Source: an uncultured bacterium (GTDB lineage Bacteria > Zixibacteria > MSB-5A5 > CAIYYT01). Taken from it: a DNA stretch of 38,248 nt. The stretch is from positions 1 to 38,248 of the forward strand of contig CAIVAP010000278.1 in the NCBI GenBank assembly GCA_903903945.1. The letters run 5' to 3'. Each line of letters starts with the position of its first letter. Position 1 is the stretch's first letter. The translations under genes and the position numbers were made by a program. The notes beneath the pieces were generated by a model. It worked only from the letters and a program-made list of their open reading frames with translations. It was not told the DNA's origin and ran no database searches. This document shows, piece by piece, positions 1 through 7,980 of the stretch.

Positions 1-1
1 C

Positions 2-133
2 GGCGGTATCGGTCAATCGCGTACCTTTATGTATCTGCTGCGTGGAGCACATCTCGGTGAATTCAGCGTCACCGTCTGGCCGCAGATTCTCAGAGTTATC
101 TGTGCCAAGAAGAACATTCACGTTCTCGAATAG
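2..133 (+). CDS. C-terminal end of an unidentified protein (5' truncated)
   Basis: The frame opening at base 2 stays open for 43 codons and ends in TAG; the last residues read KKNIHVLE. The start lies outside the window. A good rho-independent terminator follows 44 bases after the stop, which supports a real gene end on this strand. No motif in the visible tail identifies the family. The evidence is the open frame plus the terminator only. Confidence 0.5.
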   Translation, partial: GGIGQSRTFMYLLRGAHLGEFSVTVWPQILRVICAKKNIHVLE

Positions 134-176
134 AGTGCTGCGAGATCAGATGGCTGGTCTCTAAGGTGATATCAGG

Positions 177-213
177 ATGCGGCAGTCGGAAACGGCTGCC
201 GCATTTGTTTTTG
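177..213 (+). terminator. Rho-independent terminator after the truncated first gene
   Basis: The 9-bp stem ATGCGGCAG/CTGCCGCAT (177-185 with 196-204) is followed by a T-rich run (TTTGTTTTTG). The T run is on the plus strand, so it serves the truncated gene rather than the convergent secreted-protein gene. Confidence 0.8.
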
Positions 214-227
214 TTAGCAAAAGGGGT

Positions 228-1076
228 CTATTTCAGCAGCACCATCTTCTTGGTCTGAACGAGAGTGCCGACCGTCAGCCGATAGAAATACACGCCTGAC
301 GGCTGCGTATTCCCGAATCTATCCTTGCCGTCCCAGACGATCTCATGTTGTCCGCGCGACATCGCGCCCTCAATCAATGTAGTCACTTTTTCCCCAAGGA
401 CGTTGATAATGTGGAGCTGCACACTCGATGGTCGCGGAACGTCGAACGTGATCTCCGTCGATGCATTAAAAGGATTGGGGGAATTCTGCTTCAACGCCGG
501 TACGGTCGGCGACGACTCGGCGGCGGAGCCCTCATCGACGGCATCTACAGCAAGCTCGCAGTGAACAAACTGGGGTATAAAGCCCGGACCGGTTCTAACC
601 AGGATAAACTGCCCAGCCGGTGGGACAAAGGTCGAGTCGATTCGGAAAATAGAAGCGGGCGAACTTGGGCTGCAGCGCAGGTAAAGTGTCACGAGCCGCC
701 GTCCTTTCGATGTCGTTGTGGCGGCCACAGGATTGGCTCCGAACAAGTCAATCCAACCGAGCTGCACGGTGCTTGAATCTGTATCATAAGTGACACTGAG
801 GTTGGCCTGTGTGATCGGAGGAATATCAGTATTGGTCACTTTCCAGGAGCTGAGTCGGAAATCCTTGGGGATAATCCGAAACCCCAGTGTGAACCCGCTA
901 AGTGGTTCATCGTTCCAGAGATAGATGGGGACTGCCATCGAGTCAGGTTCGAACGCCAGAATGAGAGGACACTCCACACGGACCGTATCCGCCACTTCCG
1001 GGTCCTGTCCGCCCTGACACGGCAGCGGCGCCAAGGCCATTGTCGCCCATACAAGCCAGAGCCATCTACTACTCAT
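228..1076 (-). CDS. Secreted protein with C-terminal FlgD-like / type A sorting domain
   Basis: A 282-aa protein. The N-terminus (MSSRWLWLVWATMALAPLP) looks like a signal peptide. Residues ~25-180 form a beta-rich region I do not recognise. Residues ~194-282 match the FlgD-Ig-like / T9SS type A sorting module common in FCB bacteria: the QNSPNPFN entry motif, then LHIINVLGEKV, WDGKDRFGN, PSGVYFYRL and a final KKMVLLK. Such domains usually direct or anchor extracellular proteins. The body carries the specific function, which is unknown. The gene stands alone, convergent to the preceding gene. Confidence 0.85.
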   Translation of the reverse strand: MSSRWLWLVWATMALAPLPCQGGQDPEVADTVRVECPLILAFEPDSMAVPIYLWNDEPLSGFTLGFRIIPKDFRLSSWKVTNTDIPPITQANLSVTYDTDSSTVQLGWIDLFGANPVAATTTSKGRRLVTLYLRCSPSSPASIFRIDSTFVPPAGQFILVRTGPGFIPQFVHCELAVDAVDEGSAAESSPTVPALKQNSPNPFNASTEITFDVPRPSSVQLHIINVLGEKVTTLIEGAMSRGQHEIVWDGKDRFGNTQPSGVYFYRLTVGTLVQTKKMVLLK

Positions 1077-1252
1077 CGTACCTACCCGAGCATTTGTGAC
1101 TGTTTCCTCGTTGTCAGACGAACCGCGTCGTCATTAGTCGGACATAATATATGGTCGTCTCGATGTTGAATCAAGTCACTTTCGGGTGGGGTCTGAAGCA
1201 ATTCCTCCTTTTCCACGTGACACCTTCCATGTGTCGAGTATATTAAAAGGTT

Positions 1253-1594
1253 ATGCACGAACTATCAATTGCTTCATCCATAGTAGAGACAGTTACTGCC
1301 GAAATGTTGTCGCGCGGACTGACTTCGATCGGCAAGGTCGGATTGCGCATCGGCGCGCTCACAAATGTCGATCCGGAGGCGTTGCGCTTTGGCTATGAGA
1401 CGATGGTCGTCGATACGCCGCTTGCCGGTAGCACACTGGAGATAGAGAGCCTGCCGGTGAAAGCTATCTGCCGCAAGTGTGGTCTCAGTTTTGAGGCGCA
1501 CGACTTTATTTTCATCTGTCCCAATTGCGAATCTGGTGACAACGAAGTGACTCAGGGACAGGAGCTGGAAATCGCGTTTCTGGAAGCGGATTAA
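1253..1594 (+). CDS. hypA: Hydrogenase maturation nickel chaperone HypA
   Basis: 113 aa, the normal HypA length. It begins MHELSIASSI; the Met1-His2-Glu3 start is the family's nickel-binding site. The zinc site is two CxxC pairs, C73/C76 and C89/C92. HypA delivers Ni(II) with HypB to the large subunit of [NiFe]-hydrogenase and in some organisms to urease. hypB follows 77 bases downstream on the same strand, so the two probably form an operon. No hydrogenase structural genes lie in the window, so the target enzyme must be elsewhere. The ATG gives the exact canonical N-terminus, which fixes the start. Confidence 0.96.
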   Translation: MHELSIASSIVETVTAEMLSRGLTSIGKVGLRIGALTNVDPEALRFGYETMVVDTPLAGSTLEIESLPVKAICRKCGLSFEAHDFIFICPNCESGDNEVTQGQELEIAFLEAD

Positions 1595-1671
1595 CCCTCG
1601 CGCTCTTCATTGACTGCGAGCCGTCCGTCTGAAGACTTGCTTTTGCTCTGACTGACTCGTATTCTTGCTAC

Positions 1672-2337
1672 ATGACTGACCGCATTGCTATCGAGAAGAA
1701 GGTTCTTTCAGAAAACGACCGCCTTGCCGGTGAAATCCGCGTGCAGTTACAGGCTCGCAGAATTGTCGCTCTCAATCTGGTCAGTTCCCCCGGTTCGGGC
1801 AAGACCAGTCTTCTCGAAAAAACAATCGGCGCTCTGAGCGGCAGCGTCCGCATGGCGCTGATTGCGGGTGATGTGCAGACCGAGAATGATGCCAATCGTT
1901 TAAAACGCGCCGGCGGCAAACTGGTTCGACCGATTGTTACCGGCGGCGCCTGCCATCTTGACGCGAAGATGATCACGCGGGCGCTCGGGGAACTGGACAT
2001 CGAAAACATCGATTTGCTCTTTGTCGAAAACGTCGGCAATCTGGTCTGTCCGGCGAGCTATGATCTCGGCGAAGATATGAAGGTTGTCTTAATCAGCACC
2101 ACTGAGGGGGATGACAAGCCGCTCAAGTACCCGTCCATGTTTCGGCGGTCATCGGCTATGGTGATCAACAAAATAGACCTGATGGGCTTTTCCGATTTCG
2201 ATCTCATGCAAGTCCGCCGGAACGCTCTCATGATCAACGGCAATCTCAACATCTTTGAGACCTCCTGCCGCACCGGCGCGGGGCTGGACAGTTGGTACGA
2301 CTGGCTCAGGCGTCTCATCGCCGCCAAACGCGCGTAG
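1672..2337 (+). CDS. hypB: Hydrogenase nickel-incorporation GTPase HypB
   Basis: 221 aa, SIMIBI-class GTPase. P-loop SSPGSGKT at 38-45 (K44), GDVQTENDA at 67-75, metal-site motif GGACHLD with C94-H95, VENVGNLVCP with C126, and the base-recognition motif NKID at 166-169. It hydrolyses GTP to drive nickel handover with HypA during [NiFe]-hydrogenase maturation. It lacks both the N-terminal CxxCGC nickel site of E. coli HypB and the His-rich stretch of nickel-storing homologues, so it is the minimal form. It is followed by a 288-base gap with palindromic repeats, so it is probably the last gene of the hypAB unit. Confidence 0.96.
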   Translation: MTDRIAIEKKVLSENDRLAGEIRVQLQARRIVALNLVSSPGSGKTSLLEKTIGALSGSVRMALIAGDVQTENDANRLKRAGGKLVRPIVTGGACHLDAKMITRALGELDIENIDLLFVENVGNLVCPASYDLGEDMKVVLISTTEGDDKPLKYPSMFRRSSAMVINKIDLMGFSDFDLMQVRRNALMINGNLNIFETSCRTGAGLDSWYDWLRRLIAAKRA

Positions 2338-2426
2338 CTGTTTCATAATACAACATTCCTCAATTGCGCCCAGACCATCCAGAACGCCGTCACGGGACTG
2401 TTGAAGAAGCCACTTGAGAGCGCTGG

Positions 2427-2485
2427 CAGGAATCCTTTCCTGCCAGTCCATCAAGCCAGTCAAGGCCGTCAGGAAAGGATTCCTG
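2427..2485. repeat. Inverted pair of AGGAATCCTTTCCTG elements in the hypB - regulator gap
   Basis: A 16-base word, CAGGAATCCTTTCCTG (2427-2442), recurs as its exact reverse complement at 2470-2485. Each arm is itself a partial palindrome. The flanks also resemble each other (CGCCCAGACC-A/C-TCCAG near 2365 and 2511), suggesting an imperfect duplicated element. I see no coding sequence in the 2338-2625 gap. Confidence 0.6.
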
Positions 2486-2625
2486 ACGACGCCCGAAAAC
2501 ATTCCCCAATCGCCCAGACCCTCCAGGACCCCGTTACCGCTGGGATCCGCTTTATCTTTTGCTACCGATGTCGATAGAAGAGAGTAGGACGCTATCAACT
2601 GTCGCCACCCTTAGCGAAGGTTATT

Positions 2626-3993
2626 ATGTCGACTATTTTGGTTATCGACGACAAAGACAGCATGCGCGAAATGCTCACCGCCTCATTGACTTCGGAAGGA
2701 TACGATGTCGAGGTGGCCGGTTCCGGCGATGTCGGCATCGCCAGGAGCAAGGAAAAGCATTTTGATGTCATCCTCACCGATCTGAAAATGCCTGACATCT
2801 CCGGCATGGAAGTGCTTACGCAGGTCAAAGAGCATGATCCGGAAACGGCCGTGATCGTCATGACTGCCTATGGTACAATTGAGACCGCGGTCGAAGCGAT
2901 GAAACGCGGCGCGTTTGATTTCTTACAGAAGCCGTTTGACATCGATCACCTGCAAATGTTAGTCGAGCGCGCTTTAGAGAATCAGCGATTGGTTGCTGAG
3001 AACCTGCTGCTGCGTGAGGAATTAGCTCAGTCTCTCGGATTCTCGGAAATTATCGGCGCCTCCGAAAAAATGGTTGACGTCTCACGTCTTGTGCAGAAAG
3101 TCTCGCCATCTGACACTGCTGTGCTGCTGACAGGTGAGTCGGGAACCGGCAAGGAATTGTTTGCGCGTGCCATTCATTCGCTGTCCGGTCGCAAGAACAA
3201 GCCATATATCACGATAAACTGCGCGGCCATCCCCGGCGAGTTGCTGGAAAACGAGCTATTCGGCTCCGAAAGGGGAGCGTTTACTTCGTCACATGCTCGC
3301 AAGATGGGCAAATTCGAAATCGCCGACGGGGGCACCGTCTTTCTGGATGAAATCGGTGATCTGGAATTCTCGTTACAGGCAAAACTCTTACGTGTGTTGC
3401 AGGAACACTCATTCGAGCGTCTCGGCGGCAACAAACCGATTGAGGTTGACGTGCGGGTGATCGCGGCAACCAACCAGAATCTTCAGGAAGCGATCGGCAA
3501 ACAGAAATTCCGCGAGGACTTGTTCTACCGATTGTCGGTGTTTCCGATCCACATCCCGCCATTGCGTGAACGTCAGGATGACATCGTGCCGCTGGCCAAT
3601 CACTTTGTCGAGAAATACTCCCGCCGTATGAAAAAGGGGGAGAAGTCGCTCTCGCGCGAAGCTATCGTCATTCTTGAGCGCTACCATTGGCCGGGCAATG
3701 TTCGTGAGTTGGAAAACACCATCGAGCGTTCAATCATCTTGACGGAAGGCAAAAAGATCAAACCCGAACATCTGGCGATTCGTCTGCCGAGTTCGGAGGA
3801 CATCCGTCTGCGCGAAGGCGCGGGTCTGCGGGAAGTCGGGCAGTATGCTCAAGCTCAGGCCGAGAGAGGGATGATCGTGCGCGTGCTGGGTCAGACTCAC
3901 GGCAATAAGCGCAAGACTGCGGAAATTCTTAAGATCGATTACACGACGCTGTTCGAAAAAATCAAGAAATACACGATCGACGGCAACAGTTAA
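2626..3993 (+). CDS. NtrC-family sigma-54-dependent response regulator
   Basis: 455 aa in three domains. Receiver domain ~3-120 with acidic pocket D8/D9 and phospho-acceptor D52. AAA+ domain ~140-375 with Walker A GESGTGKE (170-177, K176), Walker B VFLDEIGD and the R-finger segment FREDLFYRL. Fis-type helix-turn-helix ~420-450 (GNKRKTAEILKIDYTTLFEKI). On phosphorylation such proteins hexamerise and use ATP to open sigma-54 promoters. The loop that contacts sigma-54, normally GAFTGA, reads GAFTSS here (217-222). No histidine kinase is adjacent, so the partner is unknown. A strong terminator follows. Confidence 0.95.
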   Translation: MSTILVIDDKDSMREMLTASLTSEGYDVEVAGSGDVGIARSKEKHFDVILTDLKMPDISGMEVLTQVKEHDPETAVIVMTAYGTIETAVEAMKRGAFDFLQKPFDIDHLQMLVERALENQRLVAENLLLREELAQSLGFSEIIGASEKMVDVSRLVQKVSPSDTAVLLTGESGTGKELFARAIHSLSGRKNKPYITINCAAIPGELLENELFGSERGAFTSSHARKMGKFEIADGGTVFLDEIGDLEFSLQAKLLRVLQEHSFERLGGNKPIEVDVRVIAATNQNLQEAIGKQKFREDLFYRLSVFPIHIPPLRERQDDIVPLANHFVEKYSRRMKKGEKSLSREAIVILERYHWPGNVRELENTIERSIILTEGKKIKPEHLAIRLPSSEDIRLREGAGLREVGQYAQAQAERGMIVRVLGQTHGNKRKTAEILKIDYTTLFEKIKKYTIDGNS

Positions 3994-4032
3994 ATCAGAT
4001 TACACTACTCCTTTCCTGACTTCACATGTTTT

Positions 4033-4064
4033 AAGCGGGACGCCGACGGCGCCCCGCTTTTTTT
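4033..4064 (+). terminator. Terminator after the sigma-54 activator
   Basis: AAGCGGG (4033-4039) pairs with CCCGCTT (4053-4059), extended inward by CGCC/GGCG across one mismatch, followed by a run of Ts to 4064. Confidence 0.88.
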
Positions 4065-4195
4065 GTGGTCGCCAATTATCGAGAATCGCGTGTTGATGGC
4101 AATGTTATTCCCACGAAGGGACGGTTGAAAAACCTCGGAATTATCATTGCGAGGAGTCAGGGTGGGTGAGATAGGGGAGGGGCAATGAATTGTAC

Positions 4196-4222
4196 CCCAC
4201 CCAGAGCGCAGCGTCGGGTGGG
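4196..4222. repeat. CCCACCC...GGGTGGG palindromic repeat
   Basis: Arms 4196-4202 and 4216-4222. The same arms with a 3-base loop occur at 14992-15008, directly after the stop of the membrane STAND gene, so this is a small dispersed hairpin family. The rest of the 4065-4277 gap holds no gene I can support. Confidence 0.55.
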
Positions 4223-4277
4223 TTCTTCATTCTGTGGCGGCAATATCAATCTTGAGCAATACATTATCGGAAGCTCC

Positions 4278-4345
4278 GTAAGTCGAAACCCCCGACGAAA
4301 GCGTGCGAACAGTCCCAACCTTTTCCCTCAAGGGTTTCGACCTAC
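4278..4345. repeat. GTAGGTCGAAACC-type dispersed inverted repeat, copy 1
   Basis: Left end GTAAGTCGAAACCC, right end GGGTTTCGACCTAC (4332-4345), with an internal CGACGAAAGCG block. The right end overlaps the 3' end of the HD-GYP gene, and its CTAC supplies that gene's TAG stop. Related copies lie at 5418-5518, 15076-15103, 21155-21181, 33830-33893 and 34067-34128. Confidence 0.75.
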
Positions 4346-5358
4346 CGAACTATATCCGGGCGTACTGGCCCCAAAAGGCGGATAAATTGGCGAAGCAGCG
4401 GCTCGTCGAATCCCTCTTCCGGCGCAGACATCGTCTTGAGCGTGGAGAATGTGCCTTCTGCCGCTCGATAGACACGATTTGTCGTCATAGCATCAAACGC
4501 ATCAGCAATGGCCACGATCTTCCCGTAGATATGGATATCGTCATGTCCGAGTCCGTCGGGGTATCCCCTGCCGCTTTCTCTTTCGTGATGTTGTGAGATT
4601 GGGATATATGATTCTTGCGGAATCAGATCAGTCTCTGACATGAGCTCGACGCCCCATTGTGGGTGTCTGTGCATGATCTGCCATTCGGATTGATCAAGAG
4701 GACCGGACTTGTGAAGAATTGACTCGGATATCCTGGTCTTGCCGACATCATGCAACAAAGCACCTGTAGCAAGCTTAATCAGTTCGTCGGTCTTGGCAAT
4801 TCCGGCAGCATGGGCCAACGCTAAGGAAAAGGTGTATACGTTTACCGAGTGAGTGAAGACGGTGTAGTCAAACGACATGACCCTGAGCATGTTGAGAAAG
4901 GCATTTTGCCCCTTGAGCACGTATAGGATCGTGGATTCTACAAATGCCTGACTGTCCTTGATGTGCTGACACTTAGTTGGGTCGGCGAAGACGTCTCTCA
5001 CCAATTCCTTGGCGCTGTCATAGACGATGCTGGCCTTTGTGAAGTCGTCTACCGATTTGTCCTCGAGTATCTGGCTGATGTTGGTTCTTATATACTGCTG
5101 ATACTCATGCCGTTGGTTTGCAGAGACATATAACCGATTCAGGTTTCGTTTCAGTAGATCACTGCAAGATTCCGAAGTCAGAGACGACTGTGATGACCGA
5201 AAGAGGACCATATCTCGACCGTCAAACACATATAGGTCGAAGTCAAGGATGTTGTCGGCGGCCAACGAGCGGGTGTATATCGGTATGTACCCCAAAAGAT
5301 CTTGCCGTTTTTGGACTGATTCTACTATTGGCCCCATGATGTCTATTATCGACAACAT
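4342..5358 (-). CDS. HD-GYP domain protein, probable cyclic-di-GMP phosphodiesterase
   Basis: 338 aa. An N-terminal ~130-residue region of unknown type precedes an HD-GYP domain (~160-325). Metal and signature residues seen: H170, H203-D204 with K207 (LLHDVGKTRI), H232, H257-H258-E259 (QHHERESGRGYP), GYP at 265-267, and D287 (IADAFDA). HD-GYP proteins hydrolyse c-di-GMP, lowering it to favour motility and dispersal. No transmembrane segment is evident, so it is likely cytosolic. The stop codon lies inside a dispersed palindromic repeat, so the last few residues (about PDIVR) may be repeat-derived. No clear ribosome-binding site precedes the ATG; an ATG at residue 8 is an alternative start. 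Confidence 0.9.
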   Translation of the reverse strand: MLSIIDIMGPIVESVQKRQDLLGYIPIYTRSLAADNILDFDLYVFDGRDMVLFRSSQSSLTSESCSDLLKRNLNRLYVSANQRHEYQQYIRTNISQILEDKSVDDFTKASIVYDSAKELVRDVFADPTKCQHIKDSQAFVESTILYVLKGQNAFLNMLRVMSFDYTVFTHSVNVYTFSLALAHAAGIAKTDELIKLATGALLHDVGKTRISESILHKSGPLDQSEWQIMHRHPQWGVELMSETDLIPQESYIPISQHHERESGRGYPDGLGHDDIHIYGKIVAIADAFDAMTTNRVYRAAEGTFSTLKTMSAPEEGFDEPLLRQFIRLLGPVRPDIVR

Positions 5359-5417
5359 GCTGTAGGAGATTTATACATTCTATGTGTTAGTTAATACTTG
5401 ATCTGACATTTAGTCTT

Positions 5418-5518
5418 GTAGGTCACGCCGACTTGCGGCGCGACGTCAGGCCACGATAGGGCTTGACGTACTTGGCTGACCGGAGACAGACGTCAAAACC
5501 GAAGCGGTTTTGACCTAC
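5418..5518. repeat. GTAGGTC-type dispersed inverted repeat, copy 2
   Basis: Outer ends GTAGGTCA (5418-5425) and TTGACCTAC (ending 5518). It contains the perfect hairpin GTCAAAACCG-AAG-CGGTTTTGAC (5492-5514). It fills most of the gap between the HD-GYP gene and trxB; nothing else is seen in that gap. Confidence 0.7.
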
Positions 5519-5545
5519 AGCACTGTGATTGCCGCGCGCGAGCGC

Positions 5546-6472
5546 TCACGCATCCTCATGCTCCTCGATATACTTGCTGGCTGCCATTGCTGCTGTCGTG
5601 GCATCGCCGACGGCATTCGTGATTTGCCGAACGAGTTGATGACGCACATCGCCGCACGCAAAAATGCCCGGAATCGACGTTGCCATGTTTTCATCTGTGA
5701 TGATGTACCCGCTGTCGTCAAGCTTCAAAAGCACGCGTGTCAGTTTTGAGTTAGGCACAAATCCGACAAACACAAAGACTGCGCCGCAATCAATCTTGGT
5801 GATCGCGCCAGTTATGATATTGCGCACCATGATGTGCGAGACTTTCTTGTCCCCCTCGATTGACTCAACCACGCTGTCCCAGACGAACTCCATCTTGGGA
5901 TTCTTGAAGGCGCGCTCCTGAATGATCTTCGCCGCCCGCAGCTTGTCGCGCCGATGAACCAGAATCACTTTCGAGCCGTACTTGGTTAGGAAGATACCCT
6001 CCTCCACCGCCGCATCGCCGCCGCCGACTACCACAATCACTTGGTTCTTGAAAAAGGCGCCGTCGCAAATCGCGCAATAAGAAACGCCTTTGCCGGAGAA
6101 TTCTTTCTCACCGGGCACGTTGAGCTTGCTTGCTGTACCGCCGGTGGCGATGATCACCGTCTTGGCTGTGTACTGTCCATCGGAGGTCTTGACGACGTGC
6201 ATCCTGCCTTCCTGATATATCTCCTCAACAGTGTCCGAGATTATCTCGAGCCCGAACTTGCGCGCATGTGCTTCGAATTTGGCGGCCAATTCCGAACCGA
6301 GGATATGTTCGAAACCGGGATAGTCTTCCACTTCCTCCGTAGCGGCAATCTGTCCGCCGGGGAGATATTTCTCGATGGCTAAGGTTTTCAAGTTGGCCCG
6401 CGAACCGTACATTCCCGCCGTCAATCCGCCGGGGCCACCGCCGACGATGATGATATCGTAATCAGCTTTCAT
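5546..6472 (-). CDS. trxB: Thioredoxin-disulfide reductase
   Basis: 308 aa, normal length for low-molecular-weight TrxR. FAD-binding GGGPGGLTAG at 11-20, redox-active C133-A-I-C136 (the usual motif is CATC), NADPH-binding GGGDAAVEEG at ~150-159 followed by HRRDKLRA, and the C-terminal FAD motif IPGIFACGDV. It transfers electrons from NADPH through FAD to thioredoxin. The HRR segment after the second nucleotide-binding motif supports NADPH preference. It is a single gene, ~150 bases from cobO on the same strand, with REP-like repeats between. Ile in place of Thr in the CxxC pair is a mild variant. Confidence 0.95.
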   Translation of the reverse strand: MKADYDIIIVGGGPGGLTAGMYGSRANLKTLAIEKYLPGGQIAATEEVEDYPGFEHILGSELAAKFEAHARKFGLEIISDTVEEIYQEGRMHVVKTSDGQYTAKTVIIATGGTASKLNVPGEKEFSGKGVSYCAICDGAFFKNQVIVVVGGGDAAVEEGIFLTKYGSKVILVHRRDKLRAAKIIQERAFKNPKMEFVWDSVVESIEGDKKVSHIMVRNIITGAITKIDCGAVFVFVGFVPNSKLTRVLLKLDDSGYIITDENMATSIPGIFACGDVRHQLVRQITNAVGDATTAAMAASKYIEEHEDA

Positions 6473-6519
6473 AGTGTCTAAGTATCTCCCGAATCAGAGT
6501 TTCCTTCTCTAGAAGGTAG

Positions 6520-6587
6520 CCCACAGCTTGCTGTGGGTCAGTTGATTATTGTCTTCCCGTTGCAGTCAACCCACCGCAAGCGGTGGG
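6520..6587. repeat. Two REP-like hairpins between trxB and cobO
   Basis: CCCACAGC-TT-GCTGTGGG at 6520-6537 and CCCACCGC-AA-GCGGTGGG at 6570-6587. They have the same architecture (8-bp stem, 2-base loop) and differ by one compensated base pair, the mark of a repeat family under structural constraint. They may also act as weak transcription barriers downstream of cobO. Confidence 0.65.
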
Positions 6588-6619
6588 GCATCCTGCCATG
6601 ACTTTCTGCTTATACATTC

Positions 6620-7165
6620 TCACCAGTCAATTGCACGCTGCGCCAACACCCCTTTTTGATAGGGATGCTTGATCTCTTTCATTTCGGTCACCAGATCGGC
6701 GATCTCAATCAGCTCCGGTCTTGCGTTTCTACCGGTGATCACCAGATGTAGCGCTTCCGGCTTGCTCTTGACCAGTTCCAGCACAGCATCCGCATCCACC
6801 AGCCCCAAGTCCACGGCAATATTCAGTTCGTCGAGTATGACGATATCGTATTCTCCCGAAAAAATGACCTGCCGGGCATGCTCCAGTCCTTCACGTGCGG
6901 CTTTCTGATGAACTTCGAATTCCTTGTTGTCATCGACGATCCCAACAAACCCTTCACCGACCTGTTCCATGTCAACAAAATCCTTCAGTAGTTTAATCCC
7001 CTCCAACTCGCCGTATTTCCAACTACCCTTGACAAATTGCAGAATCTTGATTTTTTTGCGATAACCGGCGGCGCGGACACAGATTCCGAGCGCGGCGGTT
7101 GTTTTTCCCTTGCCGTTGCCGGTGTAGACGATTGTTAAGCCCTTGTCCTGGTTCTTTTCCGCCAA
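6620..7165 (-). CDS. cobO: Cob(I)yrinic acid a,c-diamide adenosyltransferase (CobO/BtuR family)
   Basis: 181 aa from the start chosen here. The family P-loop TGNGKGKTT lies at residues ~15-24, followed by LQFVKGSWKYGE, the Walker B-like YDIVILDELNIAVD, and LVITGRNA. The enzyme transfers the adenosyl group of ATP to Co(I) corrinoid, making adenosylcobalamin in synthesis or salvage. The frame stays open upstream to another TTG at 7222, but the TTG at 7163-7165 has GGAGG five bases upstream and gives the usual family length. No other cobalamin genes are nearby, so salvage is as likely as de novo synthesis. Confidence 0.9.
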   Translation of the reverse strand: MAEKNQDKGLTIVYTGNGKGKTTAALGICVRAAGYRKKIKILQFVKGSWKYGELEGIKLLKDFVDMEQVGEGFVGIVDDNKEFEVHQKAAREGLEHARQVIFSGEYDIVILDELNIAVDLGLVDADAVLELVKSKPEALHLVITGRNARPELIEIADLVTEMKEIKHPYQKGVLAQRAIDW

Positions 7166-7284
7166 TTTCACCTCCGTTGCCGGAACCGCAATCAATGTAA
7201 TGATTTCGGCCGGTGAAACCAAGCCAAATGCAACATCTTGCCATCAGCCGATTCCCCCGGCTGCGGGCGTAAGTCGTTGCATTT

Positions 7285-7302
7285 CATGTGAAAAAAGTCA
7301 CG
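7285..7302. promoter_or_regulatory. Degenerate Rex-like palindrome
   Basis: ATGTGAAAAAAGTCACGA matches the Rex pattern TTGTGAA-N4-TTCACAA at 11 of 14 fixed positions. It lies ~10 bases upstream of a -35-like TTGACT, between cobO (-) and rrf2 (+). It is weaker than the exact palindrome at 7427 and might be chance. Confidence 0.35.
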
Positions 7303-7311
7303 AAATAATCG

Positions 7312-7340
7312 TTGACTTGAAAGACATGATTATTTATGTT
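7312..7340 (+). promoter_or_regulatory. Probable sigma-70 promoter for rrf2-dcd-nifJ
   Basis: -35 TTGACT (7312-7317), 17-base spacer, -10 TATGTT (7335-7340). It lies 166 bases upstream of the rrf2 ATG. An exact Rex-type palindrome sits ~85 bases downstream, in the transcribed leader if this promoter is used. Confidence 0.5.
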
Positions 7341-7426
7341 CAGAAACGTATCGTCTTTGGCGAAACGAGGACAATGAGGATAGTATAGCTGCTAACGCGT
7401 GCCCGACGGTCATCATAATGTCCTTA

Positions 7427-7444
7427 TTGTGAAATCGTTCACAA
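7427..7444. promoter_or_regulatory. Rex-type operator upstream of rrf2-dcd-nifJ
   Basis: TTGTGAAATCGTTCACAA is a perfect palindrome, extended by one more pair on each side (7426-7445). It matches the consensus TTGTGAA-N4-TTCACAA of the NADH-sensing repressor Rex at every fixed position. It also contains TGTGA-N6-TCACA, the CRP half-site arrangement, so a CRP/FNR-family protein is the alternative. It lies 62 bases upstream of the rrf2 start. Rex controls fermentation and pyruvate-oxidation genes in many anaerobes, which fits nifJ downstream. Confidence 0.65.
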
Positions 7445-7506
7445 TTCCTATATGTCTGCCGCCGTGGCCACTTGCCGCATGATTTTAACAACCGAGAGGT
7501 AGACCC

Positions 7507-7914
7507 ATGCAATTTACAAAAGCCGAAGAATACGGAATCTTTGGTATCATGTATCTCGCCACGCAGCCGAAGGGAAAAGTGACTCCACTTTCGGAGATTT
7601 CCGAAAACCAGCATGTCCCGGAGAAATTCCTGGCGAAAATCTTCCAGTCCCTTTGCCGTTCAGGCTTAGTCCGTTCGCACCGCGGTGTTAAAGGTGGTTT
7701 CACTCTGGGAAAAACATCGGACAAAATCACCGTCAAGGAGGTAATCGAGTCCATTCAGGGACCTTATTACATTTCCAAATGTTTGATGGAGCCGCCTGAT
7801 GGCCAGTCACCGGCAATGCTCAGTTTGCGCAAATTCTTGGAAAGGGCGCAGGGGAGCCTACTCAAAGTCTTCTCCAGCCATACGATAAAAGATTTGACGG
7901 ATTGGCAGGATTAG
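7507..7914 (+). CDS. Rrf2-family transcriptional regulator
   Basis: 135 aa. The winged-helix N-terminal half shows the family pattern: MQFTKAEEYGIFGIMYLA, LSEISENQHVPEKFLAKIFQ, then SGLVRSHRGVKGGFTLGK. Rrf2 proteins such as IscR, NsrR and RsrR usually sense through an Fe-S cluster on three clustered cysteines after residue ~90. This one has only one Cys there (SKCLMEP), so a classical cluster seems absent and the signal is unknown. A strong RBS (GAGAGG) precedes the ATG. dcd and nifJ follow closely on the same strand, so it may be an autoregulatory first gene of that operon. Confidence 0.92.
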   Translation: MQFTKAEEYGIFGIMYLATQPKGKVTPLSEISENQHVPEKFLAKIFQSLCRSGLVRSHRGVKGGFTLGKTSDKITVKEVIESIQGPYYISKCLMEPPDGQSPAMLSLRKFLERAQGSLLKVFSSHTIKDLTDWQD

Positions 7915-7980
7915 CTTAATTAATTCAAGATGATTACGATCGGCTATGGGGCTGCCGATATATGTTGTATTAGGTTGGAA

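Noticed and set aside
345..776. 143-aa plus-strand ORF
   Set aside because: Antisense to the FlgD-like sorting protein, which has a clear signal peptide and C-terminal module.
1186..1252. Possible sigma-54 promoter for hypAB
   Set aside because: GG and GC pairs are present (GGGTGGGGTCTGAAGC), but their spacing does not fit GG-N10-GC.
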